64,000 nt of DNA from Brevibacillus sp. (GTDB lineage Bacteria > Bacillota > Bacilli > Brevibacillales > Brevibacillaceae): assembly GCA_017656235.1 (NCBI GenBank), contig JACDOF010000002.1, positions 124,001-188,000 of the forward strand, in the 5' to 3' direction. Positions 51,234 through 60,375 of the stretch are shown one piece after another (the stretch's first letter is position 1; every line of letters starts with the position of its first letter). Under the pieces are notes generated by a model, which saw nothing but the letters and a program-made list of their open reading frames with translations, was not told the DNA's origin and ran no database searches. A program made the position numbers and the translations under genes.

Positions 51234-52412
51234 ATGAGCAGGAAGCCGCAAGTGATTGGCGTGGGAATGGTCACATTTGCCAAGCCCGGCACCCAGGAAC
51301 CCTATGAAGTGATGGCCGCGAAAGCGGTACAGGCTGCCTTGGAGGATGCCGGCCTGGATTACCGCGAGATTGAACAGGCTTTTGCCAGCTACGTGTATGG
51401 GGACAGTACCTGCGGGCAAACCGCCCTGTACCGGCTGGGCATGACCGGTATCCCGATCGTAAATGTCAACAACAACTGTTCATCCGGCTCCACCGCCTTG
51501 TACCTGGCCCGTCAGGCGGTGGAAGCTGGTGAGGCGGAGTGTGCGCTGGCATTTGGCTTTGAGGAGATGAAACCAGGCGCGGTGGGCGCTGTATGGGGAG
51601 ACCGGACCAGTCCGCTCGACCGGTTTCTGGAGCGGTTGGATCAACTGGTACCCGAGACCCGCGGAGCGCCGCCGGCGATTCGATTGTTTGGCGCCGCTGG
51701 CAGTGAATACCTTGAAAAGTACGGAGCAAGTCCCGATCTGTTTGCCAAGGTGGCGGTCAAGACGCGCCGTCATGCCGTCCACAATCCCTATGCCATTTTT
51801 CGCACGCCGCTCACGGTTGAAGAGGTGCTGCGCGCGCCGCTGATCTATCCCAACATGACCCGGTTGTGCGCCTGTCCGCCCTCTTGCGGTGCCGCAGCCG
51901 TGATCGTGGCCAGCGAGTCGTTTGCCCGCCGACGGGGCGTGACCGAGCGCGTGGAGATTGTCGCCCAGGCACTGAGGACGGATTCGGCTGCAAGCTTTGA
52001 CGATCCGATCAGCCTGGTCGGAGCGGAGATGACCCGCCGGGCTGCCGGACAGGTATACGAGGCAGCCGGTATCGGCCCGGAGGAGATGGATGTGGTGGAA
52101 CTGCATGACTGTTTTACGCCAAACGAAGTGATCACATATGAGGGATTGGGGTTGTGCGGAGAAGGGGAGGCGGAAAAGATGATTCACGACGGCGACAATA
52201 CTTATGGGGGTCGACATGTAATCAACCCCTCAGGCGGCTTGATGTCAAAAGGACATCCGCTGGGAGCGACCGGTCTGGCCCAGTGTGCGGAACTGGTTTG
52301 GCAGCTGCGCGGCCGGGCGGGAGAGCGGCAGGTGGAAGGGGCAAAGCTGGCACTGCAGCACAATCTGGGGCTTGGTGGCGCTTGTGTGGTCACGATGTAC
52401 CGCCAAGCCTGA
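51234..52412 (+). CDS. SCP-X-type thiolase
   Basis: 392 aa. The nucleophilic Cys82 lies in 'NVNNNCSSGSTALY'. 'VVELHDCFTPNE' and 'NPSGGLMSKGHPLGATGLAQC' complete the active site. The SCP-2/lipid-transfer-type thiolases often act on branched or side-chain acyl-CoAs. Typical partners with a zinc-ribbon OB domain (DUF35) are not found here. GGGGGGAGG precedes the ATG at 51234; the longer frame lacks such a site. Confidence 0.87.
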   Translation: MSRKPQVIGVGMVTFAKPGTQEPYEVMAAKAVQAALEDAGLDYREIEQAFASYVYGDSTCGQTALYRLGMTGIPIVNVNNNCSSGSTALYLARQAVEAGEAECALAFGFEEMKPGAVGAVWGDRTSPLDRFLERLDQLVPETRGAPPAIRLFGAAGSEYLEKYGASPDLFAKVAVKTRRHAVHNPYAIFRTPLTVEEVLRAPLIYPNMTRLCACPPSCGAAAVIVASESFARRRGVTERVEIVAQALRTDSAASFDDPISLVGAEMTRRAAGQVYEAAGIGPEEMDVVELHDCFTPNEVITYEGLGLCGEGEAEKMIHDGDNTYGGRHVINPSGGLMSKGHPLGATGLAQCAELVWQLRGRAGERQVEGAKLALQHNLGLGGACVVTMYRQA

Positions 52413-52508
52413 TCGGCAGGATACAGCCGCGCGTGCAAACGGCTGGGAATCCCATCAAACAGACGGACCTGCGGAGTGGCGATTCTTCACATGCGAGGGG
52501 GGGAAAGC

Positions 52509-53654
52509 ATGCCTGGCAGTTATGTTAAAGAAGAACATCAGCTTTTTCGTCGCACACTGCGTAAATTTCTGGAAAATGAAGCGGTGCCACGCTATGATCA
52601 GTGGGAACGAGAGCGGATCATCCCGCGAGATTTTTGGAGGAAAATGGGGGAACAGGGGTATCTCTGCCCCTGGGCAGATCCGCAATACGGAGGGGTTCAG
52701 GCCGATTTTGCCTACTCCGTCATCCTGCATGAAGAATTGGAGCGTGTCGGAACAAGTCTGGTGGGGATCGGGCTGCATAACGATGTTGTCGTACCTTACC
52801 TGGCTTCGTATGGCACGGAGGAACAGAAACAGCGCTGGCTGCCCGGCTGTGTCAGCGGAGAGCTGATTACGGCCATCGCGATGACGGAACCGGGGACCGG
52901 TTCTGATCTGGCCAACATCAAGGCGACAGCGATCCGTGACGGGGACGTTTATCTGCTGAACGGGGAGAAGACGTTTATTACCAACGGGATCCAGGCTGAT
53001 CTGGTTGTGGTCGCGTGCAAGACCGATCCCAAAGCGGTCCCGGCCCACAAGGGAATCAGCCTGATCGTGGTAGAACGGGACACACCAGGCTTTACCCGCG
53101 GCAGGAAGCTGGAAAAAATCGGTCTGCATGCGCAGGATACGGCAGAACTGATCTTTCAGGATGCTCAAGTTCCCGCTGCCAATCTGTTGGGAGAAGAGGG
53201 AAAAGGCTTTTATTATTTGATGGAGAAGCTGCAGCAGGAAAGATTGATGGTGGCCATCGGGGCGCAGACAGCAGCCGAAGAAATGCTGAAGATGACGATC
53301 GACTACGTGAAGACACGCAGCGCATTCGGCCAGCCGATCAGCCGTTTTCAACATACGCAGTTTGCCATTGCGGAAATGGCGACGGAGATTGAGATTGGCC
53401 GAACCTTTCTTGATCGGCTCATCGTCGAACATATGGAAGGGAAAGAGATCGTTACCCAAGTGTCCATGGCCAAATGGTGGCTGACGGAAATGGCCAAGCG
53501 CGTCGCTGCCCAGTGTTTGCAGCTGCACGGCGGATACGGGTATATGGAGGAGTATCAGATTGCCAGGAGGTACCGGGATATACCCGTATCCGCCATCTAT
53601 GCCGGTACCAACCAGATCATGAAAGCCATCATCGCCAAAAACCTGGGACTGTAA
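52509..53654 (+). CDS. Acyl-CoA dehydrogenase, LCAD/IVD type
   Basis: 381 aa flavoenzyme. 'AIAMTEPGTGSDLANIKATA' (FAD/substrate loop), 'NGEKTFITNG' and C-terminal 'QLHGGYGYMEEYQIARRYRD'. The usual MCAD base position reads Ala in 'IYAGTNQIMK', while Glu244 in 'LQQERLMVAI' fits the alternative base of long-chain and isovaleryl-CoA dehydrogenases. That points to long or branched substrates. GAGGGGGGG precedes the ATG. Third in the operon. Confidence 0.9.
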   Translation: MPGSYVKEEHQLFRRTLRKFLENEAVPRYDQWERERIIPRDFWRKMGEQGYLCPWADPQYGGVQADFAYSVILHEELERVGTSLVGIGLHNDVVVPYLASYGTEEQKQRWLPGCVSGELITAIAMTEPGTGSDLANIKATAIRDGDVYLLNGEKTFITNGIQADLVVVACKTDPKAVPAHKGISLIVVERDTPGFTRGRKLEKIGLHAQDTAELIFQDAQVPAANLLGEEGKGFYYLMEKLQQERLMVAIGAQTAAEEMLKMTIDYVKTRSAFGQPISRFQHTQFAIAEMATEIEIGRTFLDRLIVEHMEGKEIVTQVSMAKWWLTEMAKRVAAQCLQLHGGYGYMEEYQIARRYRDIPVSAIYAGTNQIMKAIIAKNLGL

Positions 53655-53681
53655 CAATGGGCAGGGAGGGGGATACAGCAG

Positions 53682-54152
53682 ATGGGGGATATTTCCCGGA
53701 AAATAGGATTTGCCTTTGCGCCTTACACGTTTGTCGTAGAGCGTGGAAAGATTCGCGAGTTCGCCCTGGCAATCGGCGACGACAATCCGATTTATCATGA
53801 TCCGGCCGCCGCTCAACGGGCCGGTTATCGCGATATCCCCGTACCGCCTACGTTTTCCACCGTGATGGATATGTGGGCGGGACCGGATTTCGAACAGCTG
53901 ACGAAGTTGTTGGAATTAAACCCCTTGCAGGTACTGCACGGCGAGCAGATGTACGAATATTCTGGTGACATCTGCGCCGGAGATGTCCTGACCGCTCATT
54001 CACGCGTGATCGCGGCGGAGACAAAAAAAGCGATGAATCTGCTGACACTGGAAACGGTATATGTGAACGGACAGGGGGAACAAGTGTTGACAGCCCAATC
54101 GGTTATCATCGAACGGCATACCCCGCCAAACGAAGCAGGAGGGAGCGTATGA
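53682..54152 (+). CDS. MaoC-like dehydratase subunit, N-terminal type (HadA-like)
   Basis: 156 aa single hot-dog domain of the MaoC_dehydrat_N class. The hydratase motif is degenerate, 'AIGDDNPIYHDPAAAQRAGY', with an extra residue before His. Such proteins form a heterodimer with a catalytic MaoC partner, here the next gene. AGGGAGGGGG lies upstream of the ATG. Confidence 0.82.
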   Translation: MGDISRKIGFAFAPYTFVVERGKIREFALAIGDDNPIYHDPAAAQRAGYRDIPVPPTFSTVMDMWAGPDFEQLTKLLELNPLQVLHGEQMYEYSGDICAGDVLTAHSRVIAAETKKAMNLLTLETVYVNGQGEQVLTAQSVIIERHTPPNEAGGSV

Positions 54153-54153
54153 G

Positions 54154-54552
54154 ATGAACCCTTTGCCTCCATTGCAAAAACAGGCCATCACCCATACCAT
54201 GCTTGTTCGTTATGCGGGCGCGTCCGGTGACTTCAATCCAATCCATACAGTCGTTCCTGCTGCCAATCAGGCAGGTTTGCGGGATGTCATCGCACATGGA
54301 ATGCTGGTGATGGGTTTTGCCGGTCAGGCTCTCGCCCGGTGGTTTCCCCGCCGTCACCTGCGCTGTTTCAAGATGCGTTTTGCACGCATGACGTATCCGG
54401 GGGAAAAGCTGACCGTAGGCGGGCAGCTCACGGAGCTGCTGGATCGAAATGGCGAAGCGCGCTGGGCAGGTGAACTGGTGGTGAAGAATGAAGCCGATGA
54501 AGTCAAAGGAATAGGGTATTTTGAAGTCCTCAAGGCAGACGATGAAGGATAA
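54154..54552 (+). CDS. MaoC-like (R)-specific enoyl-CoA hydratase subunit (HadB-like)
   Basis: 132 aa hot-dog protein with the intact hydratase-2 motif 'YAGASGDFNPIHT' (catalytic Asp and His) and 'VIAHGMLVMGFAGQAL'. It starts 1 bp after the stop of the HadA-like gene, with CAGGAGGGAG upstream. Together the two probably hydrate enoyl-CoA to (R)-3-hydroxyacyl-CoA. Confidence 0.86.
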   Translation: MNPLPPLQKQAITHTMLVRYAGASGDFNPIHTVVPAANQAGLRDVIAHGMLVMGFAGQALARWFPRRHLRCFKMRFARMTYPGEKLTVGGQLTELLDRNGEARWAGELVVKNEADEVKGIGYFEVLKADDEG

Positions 54553-54573
54553 GGACGCAGGGGAGGGTGTGAC

Positions 54574-55386
54574 GTGAGATTGTTGGAAAATCGGGTGGCG
54601 ATCATTACCGGCTCCGGCCGCGGCGTGGGGCGGGCAGCCGCTGAACTGATGGCGGAGCACGGCGCACGGGTGGTTGTGTCCGATATGGACAGGGAGCCGG
54701 CCGAACAAGCGGTCCAATCCATTCGTGACCACGGCGGGGAGGCCATCGCCGTGATCGGTGACGTGACCGATCCGCATTTCCCCAAGACGATCATTACCGA
54801 GACGATTGCCGCATATGGGCAGCTTGACATTTTGGTCAACAACGCCGGATACACCTGGGACAGCCTGATTCACAAGATGAGCGATGAACAGTTTCAAAAA
54901 ATCCTGGATATCCATTTGGTTGCCCCGTTTCGCCTGATTCGCGAAGCGGCGCCCTACCTGCGCGATGCGGGGAAAGCTGACAGTGAAGCGGGACGTATCC
55001 ATTACCGCAAGATCGTCAATGTCTCCTCGGTGGCCGGCCTGATGGGCAACGTAGGTCAGGCCAACTACGCCGCCGCCAAGGCGGGGATCATCGGGCTGAC
55101 CAAAACGGTGGCCAAAGAGTGGGCTGCTTTTCAGGTTAATTGTAATGCCGTTGCATTTGGCTTCATCGATACGCGACTGACCCAGGCCAAAGAAAAAGGA
55201 GAGACCGTTGACGGCGCAGCCATCGGCATCCCCGAAAAGGTGAGGCAGATGTTTGTCCAATCCATCCCGCAGAAACGAGCCGGGTTGGCCAGGGAAGCGG
55301 CGGAAGGCATCTTTTATCTCGCCTCTCCTCTGTCCAACTACATCAACGGCCATGTGCTGAACATCAGCGGCGGGCTGTATACCTGA
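54574..55386 (+). CDS. Short-chain dehydrogenase/reductase (3-hydroxyacyl-CoA dehydrogenase-like)
   Basis: 270 aa SDR. Cofactor loop TGSGRGVG near the N-terminus, 'NNAG', catalytic Ser in 'NVSSVAGLMG', Tyr and Lys in 'QANYAAAKAG'. Asp in 'VVVSDMDRE' suggests NAD preference. It would oxidise the 3-hydroxyacyl-CoA made by the MaoC pair and pass 3-ketoacyl-CoA to the thiolase. An extra 'DAGKADSEAGRIHYRK' stretch precedes the catalytic strand. GTG start with GGGGAGGG. Confidence 0.88.
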   Translation: MRLLENRVAIITGSGRGVGRAAAELMAEHGARVVVSDMDREPAEQAVQSIRDHGGEAIAVIGDVTDPHFPKTIITETIAAYGQLDILVNNAGYTWDSLIHKMSDEQFQKILDIHLVAPFRLIREAAPYLRDAGKADSEAGRIHYRKIVNVSSVAGLMGNVGQANYAAAKAGIIGLTKTVAKEWAAFQVNCNAVAFGFIDTRLTQAKEKGETVDGAAIGIPEKVRQMFVQSIPQKRAGLAREAAEGIFYLASPLSNYINGHVLNISGGLYT

Positions 55387-55486
55387 GCGGAAGATGGAAA
55401 ATATTTCAATCAGGATTTGCGGCCAGCATAAGGGAGAGAACAGGAGCGAGCCAATATAAGGATTTTTTAACAACAAATTAAAAGTG

Positions 55487-55514
55487 TTGATAAAAAATTA
55501 TTTTGATTTAAAAT
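55487..55514 (+). promoter_or_regulatory. Candidate promoter of the SAM-riboswitch operon
   Basis: TTGATA (55487-55492), 16-bp spacer, TAAAAT (55509-55514), in AT-rich DNA just before the aptamer. Confidence 0.55.
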
Positions 55515-55540
55515 TAAGAGGAAAGTTTGATAACGATACC

Positions 55541-55650
55541 CCTTATTACGAGAGGTGGAGGGACTGGCCCGATGAAACCCGGCAACCCTTGGAAGCGTGT
55601 CTTTCAGGAAGGTGCCAATTCCTGCAGGTGCAACCTGGCAGATAAGGGAG
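55541..55650 (+). promoter_or_regulatory. SAM-I (S-box) riboswitch aptamer
   Basis: P1 is CTTAT (55542-55546) / ATAAG (55642-55646). Conserved elements in order: GAGAGGTGGAGGGACTGGCC, the kink-turn and J-region GATGAAACCCGGCAACC, the P3 stem, AGGTGCCAATTCCTGCAGG and GGCAGATAAG. All S-box core blocks are present. High SAM should stabilise the aptamer and allow the downstream terminator to form. Confidence 0.95.
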
Positions 55651-55668
55651 AGACATTGCGGATGCGTG

Positions 55669-55700
55669 CCTCTTCCCTGTCAGCAGGGAAGAGGTTTTCT
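55669..55700 (+). terminator. Expression-platform terminator of the SAM riboswitch
   Basis: CCTCTTCCCTG (55669-55679) pairs with CAGGGAAGAGG (55684-55694), then TTTTCT. It lies 51 bp before the lipoprotein gene. Confidence 0.92.
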
Positions 55701-55750
55701 AGTATCTATACATCTACAAACAAAACTAGCCAACAAGGAGAGAGACCGAC

Positions 55751-56779
55751 GTGAAGAAAGTATTTTTGCTGCTCTGCATCTTTGCACTTGCTCTGGCCGG
55801 CTGTGCCGGCGATCAACCCGCTTCGCAGGGGAATCAGGACAATTCGCAGCAACAGGCTGAATCCAAAAAGCGAATCGCTTTGGTTCTGCCCGAGAAAATC
55901 GGGGTCAACCCGTTCTTTCAGCAGATGGACGAAGGGGTTAAAAAAGCGGCAGAAGAGTTTGGAGTGGAGAGCAAGACGATTGAATCAACCGATCCCAATG
56001 CATTTGAAGAAAACCTGCGCGTTGCTGTGGCCGAACAGTACGACCTGATCATCACCGCCACCTTCCAGGCGGAAGACGCGCTGAAAAAAGTGGCTGCGGA
56101 AAATCCCGACCGCCCATTTGCGATTATCGATACCGTCATCGATATGCCCAACGTGCGCAGTGTCGTCTTCCGCGAGCACGAAGCGGCCTACCTGCTGGGG
56201 GCGGCAGCCGGGCTGTCCACCAAGACCAATACCGTGGGAATGGTGGCGGCGATGGACATCCCGCTCTTGAAAAAGTGGACGGGCGGTTTTTCCGAAGGGC
56301 TGAAGGCGACGAATCCGGAGGCCAAGTTCCTGGTGAACTATGTCGGTAGCTTTACCGACCCGGCCAAAGCGAAAGAACTGGCCCTCCTGCAGCACTCGCA
56401 GGGCGCCGATTTCATCGCGGGTGCCTCCGCTGTAGGTGACCTGGGCGTGTTTGAGGCGGCCAAGGAGAAAGGGTTTTACACCGCCGGTCAGGATGTGGAC
56501 CGTACGGAAGTGGACCCGGAACACGTCGTGCTGTCCCAGCTGAAGGGAACCGATGTGGCCGCCTACGAGACCGTGAAAGATTTCGTCAACGGCTCGTTCC
56601 AGTTCGGGTCGATTGACTACGGTCTGAAGGAAAACGGCGTAGGTCTGACTTTTGTCACTCACGAGAGCAAGTCTCCACTCCATCCGTTTATCGGGGAAGA
56701 AACGATTGCCAAGCTGAAAGAGATCAAGGACGAGATCGTCTCCGGCAAGCGCGAAGTGCCCAATCCGCTTACGAACTAG
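55751..56779 (+). CDS. BMP-family (nucleoside-type) ABC substrate-binding lipoprotein
   Basis: 342 aa. Perfect lipobox LAGC with Cys18. 'FFQQMDEGVKKAAEEFGVESKTIE', 'YDLIITATFQAEDALKKVA', 'EHEAAYLLGAAAGLSTKTNTVGMVA' and 'FTAGQDVDRTEVDPEHVVLSQLK' (as YTAGQDVD...) are typical of PnrA/BmpA/NupN-like binding proteins, which bind purine or pyrimidine nucleosides. GTG start with AAGGAGAG at 9 nt. It is under SAM riboswitch control, which is not the usual regulation for nucleoside uptake. Confidence 0.9.
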   Translation: MKKVFLLLCIFALALAGCAGDQPASQGNQDNSQQQAESKKRIALVLPEKIGVNPFFQQMDEGVKKAAEEFGVESKTIESTDPNAFEENLRVAVAEQYDLIITATFQAEDALKKVAAENPDRPFAIIDTVIDMPNVRSVVFREHEAAYLLGAAAGLSTKTNTVGMVAAMDIPLLKKWTGGFSEGLKATNPEAKFLVNYVGSFTDPAKAKELALLQHSQGADFIAGASAVGDLGVFEAAKEKGFYTAGQDVDRTEVDPEHVVLSQLKGTDVAAYETVKDFVNGSFQFGSIDYGLKENGVGLTFVTHESKSPLHPFIGEETIAKLKEIKDEIVSGKREVPNPLTN

Positions 56780-56786
56780 TCTGGGT

Positions 56787-56820
56787 AAACCGGCTACATG
56801 CGTAGTCGGTTTCCTCTTTT
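56787..56820 (+). terminator. Intercistronic hairpin after the binding-protein gene
   Basis: AAACCGGCTAC (56787-56797) pairs with GTAGTCGGTTT (56802-56812), one G-U pair, then CCTCTTTTCTC. Probably a leaky terminator or mRNA-stabilising hairpin that keeps the binding protein in excess over the ATPase and permeases. Confidence 0.65.
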
Positions 56821-56841
56821 CTCGATGAAAGGGTGAAAAGT

Positions 56842-58350
56842 GTGACGGTTTTACTGGAGATGGAAGGAATCACCAAGTTATACGGAACCTTTGCCGCCAA
56901 CCGGCAGGTCAGCTTTACGCTCCATCGGGGTGAAATCCACGCCATCGTCGGGGAGAACGGAGCCGGAAAAACGACGCTGATGCGCATCCTGTACGGGATG
57001 GAGCAGCCTACCTCCGGCACGATCCGCATCAACGGCGAAGTGAAACAGTTTGCCGATCCGGCGGATGCAATCAAGAGCGGAATCGGCATGGTCCACCAGC
57101 ACTTTATGCTGTTTCCGTCGTTTACGGTGGCGGAAAACATCGTGATCAGCCGGGAACCGACGAGAGGGGTCTGGTTTGACCGGGACGAGGCGGCCGCCCG
57201 GGTACGGGAACTGTCGGAGCGGTATCGGATGGCCGTCGACCCGTACAAGAAGATCTGGGAATGCTCGCTTGGCATGCAGCAGCGGGTGGAGATCCTCAAA
57301 GTACTGTATCACGGGGCCGATATTATCATTCTCGACGAGCCGACGGCAGTGCTGACTCCGCTCGAGGTAAAAGAACTGCTGGAGACCCTGAAAAACCTGG
57401 CTGCACAAGGAAAAAGCGTGATCCTGATCACGCACAAACTGCACGAAGTGATGGAAGTGGCTGATCGGATCACGGTACTTAGGAGCGGACAGGTGACAGG
57501 TACCTTGCGGGCAAAAGAAACGAATGTGGAAGAGTTGTCCCGGCTGATGGTGGGGCGCGAGATTGCCGAGATGCAGCGCCGCGAACAAAAGCAGGGTGAC
57601 GTGGTATTGGCCGTCGATGATCTGTTTATCCGCGGGGACGGGGGGAAGCCGCTGCTCGATGGCATCAGCTTCCGCGTCCATGCCGGAGAGATCGTCGGCA
57701 TTGCCGGGGTGTCAGGCAACGGCCAATCGGAGCTGATTCAGGCCATTACCGGGCTTCGTCCGGTGGACGGGGGAAGCGTTCGTCTGCTTGACCATCCTGT
57801 CACCAATGCACCGGTGCGCACGATACGCCGTCTGGGACTTGCCCACATCCCGGAGGATCGCTACCTGTGGGGAGCGGCCAAGGATGGCAGCATTGTGGAG
57901 AACGCCATCCTGCACCAATACGGGGAGCGATCGTACAGCAGGTTTGGCTTCCTCCTGCAGCGGCGGCTGCGCGAACTGACCGAAAACTGGGTGAAACAGT
58001 TTGCCGTGAAGACCAACTCACTGTTTGAAAAGGCCCAGCACCTGTCTGGCGGCAACCTGCAGAAGCTGATCGTCGCGCGGGAGATCGGGCAAAACACGCC
58101 ATTTTTGCTGGCGGCCGAACCGACCCGCGGGGTGGACATCGGAGCGATGGAGTTTATCCATGCCCAGCTGCTGAAAAAGCGGGAGCGCGGAGACGCGATC
58201 CTGCTTGTCTCGTCGGAACTGTCGGAGGTGATGACGCTCTCCGACCGCATCCTGGTGATGTACGAAGGGAAAATCGTCGGAGAAGTGGACGGGCGGGAAG
58301 CTACGGAAGAAGCGATCAGCCTGTTGATGGCGGGAGGAGGAGCGCGATGA
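56842..58350 (+). CDS. Nucleoside-type ABC importer ATP-binding protein (two ABC domains)
   Basis: 502 aa with two fused nucleotide-binding domains, as in NupO/RbsA-like ATPases. First domain: Walker A GENGAGKT, 'LGMQQRVEILKVLYHGADIIILDEPTAVL'. Second: degenerate Walker A-like 'GVSGNGQSEL', signature 'LSGGNLQKLIVAREI', 'LLAAEPTRGVDIGA'. The GTG at 56842 is chosen because AAAGGG lies 8 nt upstream. It overlaps permease 1 by 4 bp. Confidence 0.9.
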   Translation: MTVLLEMEGITKLYGTFAANRQVSFTLHRGEIHAIVGENGAGKTTLMRILYGMEQPTSGTIRINGEVKQFADPADAIKSGIGMVHQHFMLFPSFTVAENIVISREPTRGVWFDRDEAAARVRELSERYRMAVDPYKKIWECSLGMQQRVEILKVLYHGADIIILDEPTAVLTPLEVKELLETLKNLAAQGKSVILITHKLHEVMEVADRITVLRSGQVTGTLRAKETNVEELSRLMVGREIAEMQRREQKQGDVVLAVDDLFIRGDGGKPLLDGISFRVHAGEIVGIAGVSGNGQSELIQAITGLRPVDGGSVRLLDHPVTNAPVRTIRRLGLAHIPEDRYLWGAAKDGSIVENAILHQYGERSYSRFGFLLQRRLRELTENWVKQFAVKTNSLFEKAQHLSGGNLQKLIVAREIGQNTPFLLAAEPTRGVDIGAMEFIHAQLLKKRERGDAILLVSSELSEVMTLSDRILVMYEGKIVGEVDGREATEEAISLLMAGGGAR

Positions 58351-59411
58351 ACAACAGGGAATGGGCGACGAGTCTGCTCCATCCGCTGGTTGCCGTATTG
58401 GTCGGCCTGCTGGCGGGAGCGTTTGCCATCTGGGTGGTAGGCGCGTCGGTCATCGAGACGTATGCGGAGATGTGGAAAGGAGCGTTCGGCAGCTTTTATT
58501 TTGCGACCAACACATTGACCAGGGCGACCCCGATCATGCTCGCCGGTTTGGGTGTGGCGCTTGCTTTTCGGGCCGGTTTTTTCAATCTGGGCGCGGAAGG
58601 ACAGATGGTATTGGGGGCCGTGGCGGCAGCGCTGACCGCACTCTACCTGCCGGGGCCGGGCTGGCTGAAGCTGGCTGCCGCGCTGTTTGCCGGTTTTCTC
58701 GTGGGCGGACTTTGGTCCGCGGTGGCCGGGTGGTTAGACGCCGCCTTCAAGCTGAATCTGCTCATCACGACACTGCTGATGAACTACATTGCCATTCTGT
58801 TTGCGGGTTACCTGGTGACGGAGCCGTTCAAGGACACCACCGGTTCGGCGGCGATTGCCCAAACCCCCATGATTGACCGGGCGGCTTGGCTGCCCAAGCT
58901 GTTCTCCGGGATGAGTCTGCATGCCGGATTTCTGATTGCGGCGGTGGCCGCATTGCTCTTGTACATCATCATCCGTCACAGTGCTTTTGGGTACGAGGTC
59001 AGGATGTTTGGCTATAATCCTTCCTTTGCCGCATACGGCGGGATCGTAAGGACGCGGGTGATGCTGATCAGCATGCTGGCCAGCGGAGGCCTCGCCGGGC
59101 TGGCCGGCACAGTGGAAGTGCTCGGGATGCAGTATCGCTACATCGACGGTGCGCTGACCGTGCCGGGGTACGCCTGGACCGGCTTGATGGCTTGCCTCCT
59201 GGCCAATTCCCATCCCCTTGGCACGGCGTTGGCCAGCCTCTTGCTGGCTGCCCTGCAAACCGGGGCGATGGGCGTGGAGCGGAATACGGAAGTGCCGCTG
59301 GAGATTGCCAGCGTCATACAGGCCGTGCTGATTTTGTTCGTGTCGGCCAAGTTCAGCTATTCGTTCTGGAAACGGAGAAAAGCGAGGGAATCACATGGAA
59401 CAACTGTTTGA
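58347..59411 (+). CDS. Nucleoside-type ABC importer permease 1 (NupP-like)
   Basis: 354 aa with about nine membrane helices of the BPD_transp_2 family. 'ATPIMLAGLGVALAFRAGFFNLGAEGQMVLGAVAAAL' is the hallmark stretch; 'LITTLLMNYIAILFAGYLV' and 'SHPLGTALASLLLAALQTGA' follow. The ATGA overlap with the ATPase and a 17-bp overlap with permease 2 show tight coupling. Confidence 0.9.
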   Translation: MNNREWATSLLHPLVAVLVGLLAGAFAIWVVGASVIETYAEMWKGAFGSFYFATNTLTRATPIMLAGLGVALAFRAGFFNLGAEGQMVLGAVAAALTALYLPGPGWLKLAAALFAGFLVGGLWSAVAGWLDAAFKLNLLITTLLMNYIAILFAGYLVTEPFKDTTGSAAIAQTPMIDRAAWLPKLFSGMSLHAGFLIAAVAALLLYIIIRHSAFGYEVRMFGYNPSFAAYGGIVRTRVMLISMLASGGLAGLAGTVEVLGMQYRYIDGALTVPGYAWTGLMACLLANSHPLGTALASLLLAALQTGAMGVERNTEVPLEIASVIQAVLILFVSAKFSYSFWKRRKARESHGTTV

Positions 59412-60318
59412 CATCTCCTTGTTGAACTCGACGGTCCGAATGGTAACGCCGATTCTCCTCGCCGCCCTTGGCGGCGCGCTCTGCGCCAGAGTGGGCTTGT
59501 TTAACGTGGGGTTGGAAGGGTTGGTGCTGATCGGCGCGTTCGCCGCCATCGTGGGCAATCACTTTACGGGCAGTCTGCTGCTGGCGATCCTGTTGGCAGT
59601 GCTGTGTGTCGTGCTTTTTTCCCTGTTGTTCGCCTACATGGCGATCAACCTGAAGGCCAACGAGATCGTGGTGGGGATCGCCCTTAACTTTCTGGCCGTC
59701 GGCCTGACCACGTTTGCGCTGCGCACGATCTTTGAGGTAAAGGGGGCTTTTTACGACAAAAACATGGACGGGCTGCCCTCCCTTACACTGCCCCTGATCG
59801 ACCAGATACCGGTTGTAGGCCCCATTGTCTCCGGCCACTCGCCGCTCGTCTACTTCACGTTTTTGCTGGTCGTGCTGATGCACATCTACTTGTTCAAGAC
59901 CGTTTCCGGTTTTCGGCTGCTGGCGACGGGCGAAAATCCGATTGCCGCTCAAAGCATGGGGGTAAAAGTGCGTCGTGTGCAGTACCTCGCCGTCGTGCTG
60001 TGCGGTGTCTTTTGCGGATTGGCCGGAGCGCAGCTTTCGCTGGGACAAGTGACCATGTTTGCGGAGGGCATGACCGCCGGGCGGGGCTTCATTGCTTTGG
60101 TGGCGATGATGCTCGGCCAGTCCAATCCGTCAGGGGTGATGGCAGCCAGCCTCTTGTTCGGATTCATGGACGCACTCAGCATTCGCCTGCAGGGGTTCTC
60201 CATACCGACCCACTTTACGCTGATGCTGCCGTATGTGATGACCATTGTGGCGATGTTTTTGTTCCGCGACAAAAGCTACCTGCAGCTGGCCCAGAGGGGC
60301 GGCGGAAGCGACCGATAG
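59395..60318 (+). CDS. Nucleoside-type ABC importer permease 2 (NupQ-like)
   Basis: 307 aa, about eight to ten membrane helices. 'TPILLAALGGALCARVGLFNVGLEGLVLIGAFAAIVG' parallels permease 1; 'INLKANEIVVGIALNFLAVGLTTFALR' and 'GRGFIALVAMMLGQSNPSGVMAASLLFGFMDALSIRLQG' are family-typical. GAGGG precedes the ATG inside the end of permease 1. It completes the importer. Confidence 0.9.
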   Translation: MEQLFDISLLNSTVRMVTPILLAALGGALCARVGLFNVGLEGLVLIGAFAAIVGNHFTGSLLLAILLAVLCVVLFSLLFAYMAINLKANEIVVGIALNFLAVGLTTFALRTIFEVKGAFYDKNMDGLPSLTLPLIDQIPVVGPIVSGHSPLVYFTFLLVVLMHIYLFKTVSGFRLLATGENPIAAQSMGVKVRRVQYLAVVLCGVFCGLAGAQLSLGQVTMFAEGMTAGRGFIALVAMMLGQSNPSGVMAASLLFGFMDALSIRLQGFSIPTHFTLMLPYVMTIVAMFLFRDKSYLQLAQRGGGSDR

Positions 60319-60375
60319 TCTTGTCAAAACGAAAAAGGTTGGAAGAATGTTCATCCTGATAGGAGGCGGTGACAG

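Noticed and set aside
54106-55476. 456-codon minus-strand frame opposite the SDR and MaoC genes
   Set aside because: All three plus-strand genes have full catalytic motifs and proper ribosome binding sites; the reverse frame is a shadow.
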